Source: Bradyrhizobium sp. CCH5-F6
GTDB lineage: Bacteria > Pseudomonadota > Alphaproteobacteria > Rhizobiales > Xanthobacteraceae
Assembly: GCF_001556045.1 (NCBI RefSeq)
Contig: NZ_LSIC01000181.1
Coordinates: 1-12,854 of the forward strand
Direction: 5' to 3'
DNA length: 12,854 nucleotides
Positions within the stretch are counted from its first letter, which is position 1. Each line of letters opens with the position of its first letter. The notes under the pieces are model-generated. The model did no database searches and was not told the origin of the DNA. It was given only the letters and a program-made list of their open reading frames with translations. Shown here in pieces: positions 7,412 through 12,854 of this stretch. The translations under genes and the position numbers were made by a program.

Positions 7412-9169
7412 ATGGTCAGGGGATCGGCACTCGCCTCTCTCATCGTCCTCTGTTGGACATCATCAGTACCGGCGCAGACGGTCTATCCGATCGATCGTGC
7501 CGAGATCCTCGCCGGGGCCCGGTTCGACTTCAAGGTCGAGCTCCCCGGTCCGGTCGATCCCGCCAATTTGAAGATCACGGTGAACGGCGCGGATTATGCG
7601 ACCGCGTTCGGCCGTGCCGGGGCCTTCATCGACCGCGAGGACGGAAAGGATCAGTCGGCCCTGATCCTGCGCGACGTCACGCTGACCACGCCGGGCAACG
7701 TGGTCGTGGACGTGAGCGACGGCACGCACCAGCGCAGCGTCACATGGTCGGTCTACGACACGGGTCCGCGCAAGGCGAAGAACGTCATCCTGTTCATCGG
7801 CGATGGCATGTCGCCGGCGCATCGGGTCGCAGCGCGCATCCTGTCCAAGGGAATCTCGGAGGGCAAGAGCCGCGGCAAGCTCGCCATCGACGACATGCCC
7901 CATATGGCGCTGGTGGCAACCGCAGGCTCGGATTCGATCATCACCGATTCCGCGAACGCGGCCAGCGCCTATGCGACCGGACACAAGAGCGCCGTCAACG
8001 CCTTGGGGGTCTATGCGGATCGCAGCGCCAGCCCGTTCGACGATCCCCGGGTCGAAACCATCACCAGCCTTGCCAGGAGGCGGCACGGCATGGCGATCGG
8101 CGTCGTCACCAACACCGAGATCGAAGACGCGACGCCGGCGGCAATGGTGGCGCACACGCGCCGCCGTGCCGCCTATGACGAGATCGTCGACCAGTTCTTT
8201 GCGGCGAAGCCGGACGTCCTGATGGGCGGCGGCAGCGCGAATTTCCTGCCGAAGTCGGCCGTCGGCTCGAAGCGCAAGGACGAGACCGACTACATCGCCA
8301 GGTTCCGAGATGCAGGCTATCAGGTGGCGACCACTGCGAGCGAGCTCAGCGCGTCGGCCGCAAAACAGGAGACGAGCAAGCTGCTCGGCCTGTTCGCCAC
8401 CGGCAACATGGATGGTGTGCTCGACCGCAAATTCCTGAAGGGTGGCGGCGTCAGGAAATTCCCTGAGCAGCCCGACCTGACCGAGCAGGTGCAGGCGGCG
8501 CTGCAACTGCTGTCGCGGAATGGGGCCGGCTTCTTCCTGATGGTCGAATCCGGAATGATCGACAAATATGCCCATCTGCTCGACATGGAGCGGGCCGTCT
8601 ACGACACGATCATGCTCGACAATGCGGTGCGCCAGACGCGTGAATGGGCGCGGGCGCGCGGCGACGACACTCTCATCCTGGTCGTGGCGGACCACAATCA
8701 TCCCAACAGCCTCGTCGGCACGGTGAACGACGACATGGCTACCACGCCCAACGTGCCGCTGCGCGAGCGCGTCGGCGTCTACGATCGGGCTGGCTTTCCC
8801 AACTATCCGGCGCCCGACGCGGAAGGCTATCCGGCGCGCATCGACGTCAGCCGGCGGCTTGCCATTTTCTCCGCCAGCCTACCCGATCACTACGAGACGT
8901 TCCGGCCGAAGCTGGACAATCCCAACGAGCCGACCGTCAAGGCCGGCGACGACGGGACCTTCAAGGCCAACGACAAATACAAGGATGTTCCGGGTGCGGT
9001 GCTGCGCCCCGGCAATCTGTCGGCGATGATCGGCGCCAGCGTGCATTCGGGCGAGGACGTCATCCTGACCGCGACCGGTCCGGGCAGCGAGAGCGTGCAC
9101 GGCTCGATGGACAACACCGACGTGTTCCGTGTCATGGCCGATGCGTTGGGGCTGGCCGCGGGCCAATGA
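7412..9169 (+). CDS. Exported alkaline phosphatase, PhoA type with extra domain and insertion
   Basis: A 585-residue periplasmic phosphomonoesterase releasing phosphate from organic esters. Residues 1-21 form a Sec signal peptide ending Val-Pro-Ala. The whole PhoA active site can be mapped: Asp131 (IGDGMS), nucleophile Ser180 (TDSANAAS), Asp239 and Thr241 (EDATPAA), Arg252 for phosphate binding, Glu379, Asp384 and His388 (ESGMIDKYAH), Asp427-His428 (ADHNH) and His545 (SVHSG). Spacings match E. coli PhoA (51, 102, 153/155, 166, 322, 327, 331, 369/370, 412) closely except in two places. About 80 extra N-terminal residues (30-115, beta-rich, Ig-like by eye) precede the core, and about 75 extra residues lie between 428 and 545. 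Asp239 suggests the Mg-type third metal site. CGGAG at 7399-7403 precedes the ATG by eight bases. It converges on the TetR gene. Confidence 0.94.
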   Translation: MVRGSALASLIVLCWTSSVPAQTVYPIDRAEILAGARFDFKVELPGPVDPANLKITVNGADYATAFGRAGAFIDREDGKDQSALILRDVTLTTPGNVVVDVSDGTHQRSVTWSVYDTGPRKAKNVILFIGDGMSPAHRVAARILSKGISEGKSRGKLAIDDMPHMALVATAGSDSIITDSANAASAYATGHKSAVNALGVYADRSASPFDDPRVETITSLARRRHGMAIGVVTNTEIEDATPAAMVAHTRRRAAYDEIVDQFFAAKPDVLMGGGSANFLPKSAVGSKRKDETDYIARFRDAGYQVATTASELSASAAKQETSKLLGLFATGNMDGVLDRKFLKGGGVRKFPEQPDLTEQVQAALQLLSRNGAGFFLMVESGMIDKYAHLLDMERAVYDTIMLDNAVRQTREWARARGDDTLILVVADHNHPNSLVGTVNDDMATTPNVPLRERVGVYDRAGFPNYPAPDAEGYPARIDVSRRLAIFSASLPDHYETFRPKLDNPNEPTVKAGDDGTFKANDKYKDVPGAVLRPGNLSAMIGASVHSGEDVILTATGPGSESVHGSMDNTDVFRVMADALGLAAGQ

Positions 9170-9206
9170 TGCGAATGTTCGCTTGCGAGCCGCGATACGA
9201 TTGCGC

Positions 9207-9232
9207 TCTTCCCGCAGACGGACGCGGCAAGA
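9207..9232. terminator. Possible hairpin between the convergent phosphatase and tetR genes
   Basis: TCTTCCCGC (9207-9215) and GCGGCAAGA (9224-9232) pair at eight of nine positions around an eight-base loop, 38 bases past the phosphatase stop. There is no T-tract, so terminator function is only a guess. Confidence 0.3.
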
Positions 9233-9240
9233 CGGTCCGA

Positions 9241-9287
9241 CTCCGGCTCGCTCAGGTCACATGCATTTCACGATGAGGGAGCCGGAG
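9241..9287. repeat. Inverted repeat spanning the tetR 3' end
   Basis: CTCCGGCTC (9241-9249) and GAGCCGGAG (9279-9287) are perfect 9-base inverted copies separated by 29 bases. The right arm encodes the C-terminus of the TetR protein. It may end transcription from either side, but the long loop and lack of a T-tract make this weak. Confidence 0.3.
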
Positions 9288-9888
9288 CGAAGACCAGCTT
9301 CACGCAGCTGCGGAAGAGCAGGATCTGCCGCTCCAGCCGCTTCGGATCGTTGAGTGTCTTCGACATGATGATCGCGCCGTCGACCACGCAGGAGATCATC
9401 TCGGCGAGATCGTCGAGGTCGATCGGCTCGCGCGGCGGATAGACGGCGGCGATGCCGTCGAGAATCGCGCGGAAGTGCGCATTCCAGCTCCGGACCGATT
9501 GCGCGGTCAGGTCGCGAACCTCGCGGTCGAACAGGCGTTCCTGGTAGCAGATGCTGGCGATCAGGCACCCCGGATGGCCGTTGGGCAGATCGGCCATGAC
9601 CTCGGCCAGCAGCTTCAGCGAGATCAGGAACGATTGCAGCGGATCGTCCGAGAGTTCACGCCCCCGCTGGAAGATGTCCTCGAACAGGCGATCGTTCGTG
9701 TCCACGTAACGGCGCAGCATTTCCCGCGCGAGCGCGTTCTTGTCCTTGAAGTGATAGAAGAAGCCGCTCTTGGTCAGTCCTGCCTCGGCGATGACCTCGT
9801 CGATCGAGGTTGCGCCGAAGCCCTTTGCGAGCACCGCCGCTTCCGCGATCTCGAGAATGCGCTCGCGCGTCGCTTCGCCCTTTCCCAT
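9268..9888 (-). CDS. TetR/AcrR-family transcriptional regulator
   Basis: A 206-residue DNA-binding regulator. Residues 6-53 are the TetR N-terminal domain, with the helix-turn-helix around 27-46 (TSIDEVIAEAGLTKSGFFYH) followed by FKDKNAL. The rest is the all-helical ligand and dimer domain and contains the PGCL motif found in many TetR/AcrR members. The start is set at ATG 9888 because GGAGGG (9893-9898, minus strand) stands four bases before it; an in-frame ATG six codons upstream (9906) has no such site. It is divergent from the homocysteine methyltransferase gene with a 231-base gap, the classic layout for a repressor of its neighbour and itself. The ligand cannot be inferred. Confidence 0.92.
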   Translation of the reverse strand: MGKGEATRERILEIAEAAVLAKGFGATSIDEVIAEAGLTKSGFFYHFKDKNALAREMLRRYVDTNDRLFEDIFQRGRELSDDPLQSFLISLKLLAEVMADLPNGHPGCLIASICYQERLFDREVRDLTAQSVRSWNAHFRAILDGIAAVYPPREPIDLDDLAEMISCVVDGAIIMSKTLNDPKRLERQILLFRSCVKLVFAPAPSS

Positions 9889-9892
9889 CGAT

Positions 9893-9898
9893 CCCTCC
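9893..9898 (-). promoter_or_regulatory. Ribosome binding site fixing the tetR start
   Basis: The minus strand reads GGAGGG four bases before ATG 9888. This decides for 9888 over the in-frame ATG at 9906, which would lie upstream of this site. Confidence 0.7.
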
Positions 9899-10011
9899 AA
9901 AACCATACCAACGGTGCGGAATCTGCCGCGTGGGACAACCGCGCCGATCCGCTGGTTTACGCAAGTCTTTGATTTGTATCCGTTTGCGGGCGGAAGTTCA
10001 GCCGCACCATC

Positions 10012-10019
10012 AGACGTCT
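10012..10019. promoter_or_regulatory. Small palindrome in the tetR / methyltransferase divergent region
   Basis: AGACGTCT is a perfect 8-bp palindrome about midway between the two divergent starts. GCCGCA (10001-10006) and TGCGGC (10037-10042) form another inverted pair around it, though not centred on it. TetR operators are palindromic, so this is a candidate, but I see no second copy and longer symmetry is lacking. Confidence 0.22.
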
Positions 10020-10048
10020 AGAGCAGCGCGACATTATGCGGCACCAGT

Positions 10049-10070
10049 TGCCCGCGACCGAAGGCGGGCA
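10049..10070 (+). promoter_or_regulatory. Hairpin in the leader of the homocysteine methyltransferase gene
   Basis: TGCCCGC (10049-10055) and GCGGGCA (10064-10070) form a perfect 7-bp GC-rich stem with an eight-base loop, about 50 bases before the chosen ATG. It is not followed by a T-tract. It does not match a riboswitch fold I know, including SAM-II. It could be a leader element or chance. Confidence 0.3.
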
Positions 10071-10109
10071 TCACGCGACCGAACGAAGGGAGCGGCCCGT
10101 GCAGATGAT

Positions 10110-10113
10110 GGAG
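10110..10113 (+). promoter_or_regulatory. Ribosome binding site favouring the 10120 start
   Basis: GGAG sits six bases before ATG 10120. A rival is GGGAG (10088-10092), six bases before an in-frame GTG at 10099. The protein from 10120 begins MARYRHALPQ, which looks like other members of its family, so 10120 is preferred. Confidence 0.5.
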
Positions 10114-10119
10114 CGATCA

Positions 10120-11076
10120 ATGGCCAGATACAGACACGCCCTGCCGCAGCACCAAGGCGGCATCTTCCTGACCGACGGCGGCATGGAAACCACCCTGATC
10201 TTTCACGAGGGGCTGGAGCTGCCCCACTTCGCGGCATTCGTGCTGCTCGACAGCGCGGACGGCCGCGCCCATCTGAAGCGCTACTACGAAGCCTATCTCC
10301 GCATCGCGCGGCAGCGCGGGCTCGGCTTCGTGCTCGACAGCCCGACCTGGCGCGCCAACCCTGACTGGGCCGCCAAGCTCGGCTACGATGCGGCCGCGCT
10401 CAAGGCCGTCAACATGGGGGCAATTCGCTTTCTCGACGAATTGCGCGGCGCATGGGAGACGCCTCGCACGCCATGCGTGATCAACGGCGCGATCGGTCCG
10501 CGGGGCGACGGTTACAAGGCCGGCAACATGGACGCCGCAGAAGCGGAAGCCTACCACTCGGCTCAGATCGCGGCTTTCGCAGAGGCCGGCGCCGACATGG
10601 TGACGGCGTTCACGCTGAACAGCATCAACGAAGCCGTCGGCGTGGTGCGTGCGGCCACGGGCCAGAAAATTCCGGTCGCGATCTCCTTCACGGTCGAGAC
10701 CGACGGCCGCCTCGTCCGGGGAGAGTCCTTGCGCGAGGCGATCGAAGCCGTCGACGCCGCAACGGAGCGTGCATGCGAATATTTCCTGATCAACTGCGCG
10801 CATCCGACCCATTTCGACGGCGCACTCGCGGCCGGCGAATCGTGGGTCCAGCGCATCCACGGCATCAGGGCCAATGCATCGGCGAAGAGTCATGCCGAGC
10901 TTGACGAGTCGGAGACGCTCGACAGCGGCGATCCCCTCGATCTCGGCCGCCGCTATCTCTCGCTCAGGCGCGCGTTTCCGCAAATGCGGATTCTCGGCGG
11001 CTGTTGCGGCACCGATCACCGGCACGTTGCGGCGGTTTGCGAGGCCTGCGTGCCGTCGGAAGCGATGAGTGCGTAA
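10120..11076 (+). CDS. Homocysteine S-methyltransferase family protein
   Basis: A 318-residue zinc-dependent methyltransferase-like barrel of the S-methyl_trans family (homocysteine S-methyltransferase / MmuM / betaine-homocysteine methyltransferase). Members move a methyl group from S-methylmethionine, betaine or SAM to homocysteine, making methionine. The N-terminal TDGGMETTL is at 18-26, and NGAIGPRGDGY at 122-132. The three zinc cysteines are present: Cys226 in INCAHPTHF and Cys295-Cys296 in LGGCCGTDH. No B12 or folate domain of full MetH is attached. Several in-frame starts exist (ATG 10036, GTG 10099, ATG 10105, 10108, 10120); 10120 is chosen from its GGAG and the family-like N-terminus. 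Divergent from a TetR gene that probably regulates it, and followed by a strong hairpin. The methyl donor cannot be told from sequence. Confidence 0.9.
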   Translation: MARYRHALPQHQGGIFLTDGGMETTLIFHEGLELPHFAAFVLLDSADGRAHLKRYYEAYLRIARQRGLGFVLDSPTWRANPDWAAKLGYDAAALKAVNMGAIRFLDELRGAWETPRTPCVINGAIGPRGDGYKAGNMDAAEAEAYHSAQIAAFAEAGADMVTAFTLNSINEAVGVVRAATGQKIPVAISFTVETDGRLVRGESLREAIEAVDAATERACEYFLINCAHPTHFDGALAAGESWVQRIHGIRANASAKSHAELDESETLDSGDPLDLGRRYLSLRRAFPQMRILGGCCGTDHRHVAAVCEACVPSEAMSA

Positions 11077-11085
11077 CACAAAATG

Positions 11086-11113
11086 AAATGGCCGGGATCG
11101 CTCCCGGCCATTT
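11086..11113. terminator. Bidirectional terminator between convergent genes
   Basis: AAATGGCCGGGA (11086-11097) and TCCCGGCCATTT (11102-11113) form a perfect 12-bp stem with a four-base loop. A-rich sequence precedes it and ATTT ends the right arm, so both strands get a short U run. It lies 9 bases past the methyltransferase stop and 18 bases from the OmpA-family stop, serving both genes. Confidence 0.85.
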
Positions 11114-11131
11114 GCGTTCGTGGCTGATGCC

Positions 11132-12854
11132 TCAGCGCGGCGGAGCGGTGCCGGGCGGGGGCGGCGGCAGCGAGGCCTGGCCGCCGTTGAGCAGCGGCGT
11201 GATGCGGCGGACCGTGACGCGCCGGTTGATCAGGCTTGGCCCTTGCGTCTGCTCCTTCAGATATTGCTCGCCGTAACCCTGCGACGTCAGGTTCTCGGCG
11301 GGCACGCCGAACTGCTGCGTCAGCAATTCGGCCGCGGATTGCGCACGGCGGTCCGACAAAGAGAGATTGTCGACCTCATTGCCGACCGCGTCGGTGTGGC
11401 CCTCGATCAGGAACACCTCGCGCGGATTGCGCTGGATCGCCTGGTTGAGGCCGTCGGCGATCACCTGCAGCCGGGCGGCCTGGTCCGGCGGAATGGTCCA
11501 CGATCCCGTCTCGAAGTTGATCGTGTTGACGTCGATGCTCGGCATCTGCATGCGGACATTGGGGCTGTAGCGGATCTCGTCGAGCGAGTAACGCCGATCG
11601 ATTCGCTGCACCGGCGGTGCCTGCATGGTCGCGTAGATCACGTCCGGGGACGCCTCCTGGGCGTCGACGATGTAGCGATCATAGGGGATGTTGACCACCG
11701 GCGGCGGCACGTCGACATAGAAGCCGCCGACCGATCGCGGATCGCGATAGGTGTTGTCGATGATGATCACCTCGCGCCCCGCGGGGTCCCTGCGGATGCG
11801 CCGCATCAGCCGACCGTCGGGGCCGACCACGGTGATGATCTCGCTGCCATCGGGACGAATCACGACGGTGCGGGTTTCGCCGCCGATCGTGTCGGTCCGG
11901 ATGTCGCGGGCGCCGTAGCGGAAGCGATAGAGATCGTTGCCACGGACATAGGCCTGCCCGCCCGGATCGCGGATGATGATGCGGTCCGGCTCGGTGTAGA
12001 CGGTGCGGCCGCCTTCGATGGTCTCGCGTCGCTGGTTGTGCAGGTCGGCGATGGTGGCGCCAATCACGGCGCCGGCCACCACGCCTGCGCCGACCGCGAG
12101 CGGCGTCAGGTCACGCTGCGGCGGACGCGGCGCCGGCGGCAACGGGGCTGAGACCGTCGGCGCGGTGCGGAAGGCTGGCCTCACTGTGGGCGGCGCGTAT
12201 TGCGCTCTGTCGGGCGGCGGCGCTGCGGCTGGCGTGCCGGGCACGACGGTCGGCGCCGCGGCGCCGGCGGGAGGCGCCGGCGGCCTTGCCGGGCCACCAG
12301 CCTGCGGCGGCACAGCCGGAGTCCCGGCTGCGGGTGCGCCGGCCGGAGGTGTTCCACCCTGTGGACCCGGGGCCGGCGTAGCCGTCGGCGATGGCGTCGC
12401 GCCGGGGGCGGGCGTCGCGCCCGGGGTAGGCGGCGCTGTCGGAGTGGCACCGGGAGCTGGCGTCGCCGTCGGAGCGGGCGCGGCACCGGGAGCCGGAGAT
12501 CCGGCCGGCGGCGGGGCGCCGGGACGTCCGGGCGGCGGTGTGCCGGGGCGGCCGGCTGGCGGCGCGCCAGGCGTGCTGCCGGGAGCCGGGGTGGCGGTTG
12601 GCGCAGGTGTTGCCGTCGGTGCGGGTGTCGTTGTCGGAGCAGGGGTGGCTGCTGGCGCCGGGGACCCCGGACGCGCCGCAGGCGCACCGGCTGGGGGCGG
12701 TGCTGCGGGCGTCGGTGTCGCCGCGGGCGCAGGCGCAGGCCGGCCCGCCGGACCCGCTGCCGGGGGTGGCGGCGGAGTGGCCGGACGTGCCGCGGGCGGA
12801 GGAGGTGTCGCCGGCGTGGGCGGTGGAGCCGCCGGACGTGCCGCAGGCGGTGGC
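11132..12854 (-). CDS. OmpA-family protein with long Pro/Ala-rich N-terminal region (partial)
   Basis: The frame is open without a stop from the TGA at 11132 to the right edge, so the N-terminus lies outside the window; 573 residues are visible. The first 180 consist only of Pro, Ala, Thr, Gly, Arg and Ser plus one Gln, with hexad-like runs such as TPAPTATPAPTATPAPG. Then come a further Pro-rich part, a glycine-zipper-like hydrophobic stretch (VGAGVVAGAVIGATIAD, about 12043-12093), a region of short beta-rich repeats (RIIIRDPGG, TVVIRPDGS, EVIIIDNTY) and a C-terminal OmpA/MotB peptidoglycan-binding domain (IEGHTDAVGN, LSLSDRRAQSAAELL, NRRVTVRR). The family anchors the outer membrane or envelope to peptidoglycan. 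A signal peptide is expected but not visible. A GTG or ATG inside the Pro-rich part should not be taken as the start. Convergent with the methyltransferase gene. Confidence 0.88.
   Translation of the reverse strand, partial: PPPAARPAAPPPTPATPPPPAARPATPPPPPAAGPAGRPAPAPAATPTPAAPPPAGAPAARPGSPAPAATPAPTTTPAPTATPAPTATPAPGSTPGAPPAGRPGTPPPGRPGAPPPAGSPAPGAAPAPTATPAPGATPTAPPTPGATPAPGATPSPTATPAPGPQGGTPPAGAPAAGTPAVPPQAGGPARPPAPPAGAAAPTVVPGTPAAAPPPDRAQYAPPTVRPAFRTAPTVSAPLPPAPRPPQRDLTPLAVGAGVVAGAVIGATIADLHNQRRETIEGGRTVYTEPDRIIIRDPGGQAYVRGNDLYRFRYGARDIRTDTIGGETRTVVIRPDGSEIITVVGPDGRLMRRIRRDPAGREVIIIDNTYRDPRSVGGFYVDVPPPVVNIPYDRYIVDAQEASPDVIYATMQAPPVQRIDRRYSLDEIRYSPNVRMQMPSIDVNTINFETGSWTIPPDQAARLQVIADGLNQAIQRNPREVFLIEGHTDAVGNEVDNLSLSDRRAQSAAELLTQQFGVPAENLTSQGYGEQYLKEQTQGPSLINRRVTVRRITPLLNGGQASLPPPPPGTAPPR

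Noticed and set aside
7463..8701. A 412-codon minus-strand frame opposite the alkaline phosphatase
   Set aside because: Antisense shadow of a gene whose active site is fully mapped on the plus strand.
10001..10119. SAM riboswitch before the methyltransferase gene
   Set aside because: Only one isolated hairpin is present; I could not find the pseudoknot layout or conserved loop bases of SAM-II or SAH elements.
11120..12151. A 343-codon plus-strand frame opposite the OmpA-family gene
   Set aside because: Shadow frame; the minus strand carries the OmpA domain, and this frame would begin just after the terminator without a clear binding site.
12181..12687. A Pro/Arg-rich 168-codon minus-strand frame
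   Set aside because: It is a shifted reading of the Pro/Ala-rich part of the OmpA-family gene, whose own frame is open throughout.

Overview
This is a GC-rich chromosomal window that looks like an alphaproteobacterium of the Bradyrhizobium / Rhodopseudomonas group (Nitrobacteraceae). The reasons are an IalB-family secreted protein, the long (445-residue) argininosuccinate synthase, an OmpA-family protein with a Pro/Ala-rich N-terminus, and two kinds of palindromic repeat of a type I recall as scattered through these genomes (cores CGTCATTGCGAGCGCAGCGA and GTCATGGCCGGGCTTGACCC). The assignment rests on recognition, not on a database search. There is no insertion sequence, phage, CRISPR, tRNA or rRNA gene, and base use looks uniform throughout.

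Layout. Positions 1-176 hold nothing I can support. At 177-1151 (-) lies an MDR-type quinone oxidoreductase, divergent from a DECR-like short-chain dehydrogenase (1371-2210, +). Then come an IalB-family secreted protein (2330-2980), rlmN (3181-4383), a small four-helix membrane protein (4510-5004), a PAP2-type membrane phosphatase (5087-5863), argG (5957-7294) and an exported PhoA-type alkaline phosphatase (7412-9169), all on +. A TetR regulator (9268-9888, -) converges on the phosphatase gene and diverges from a homocysteine S-methyltransferase (10120-11076, +). A perfect 12-bp-stem hairpin then separates that gene from a convergent OmpA-family gene (from 11132, -) that runs off the right edge.

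How the genes work together. Most are housekeeping or envelope functions, and they do not form one pathway. The plausible functional pairs are the two divergent oxidoreductases, the TetR with the methyltransferase it probably controls, and two phosphate-ester hydrolases (PAP2 and PhoA) flanking argG. I found no convincing undescribed multi-gene system.

What stands out. Three long palindromic repeats of two families each end 21-32 bp before a start codon, so they would fold as hairpins in the mRNA leaders. Each is also open in the frame of the gene below it, so a start could wrongly be placed inside the repeat. The PAP2 protein has Glu where its family normally has the motif-2 His. The dehydrogenase has the SxxxK active site of 2,4-dienoyl-CoA reductases instead of YxxxK. 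The alkaline phosphatase carries two large additions to a canonical PhoA core.
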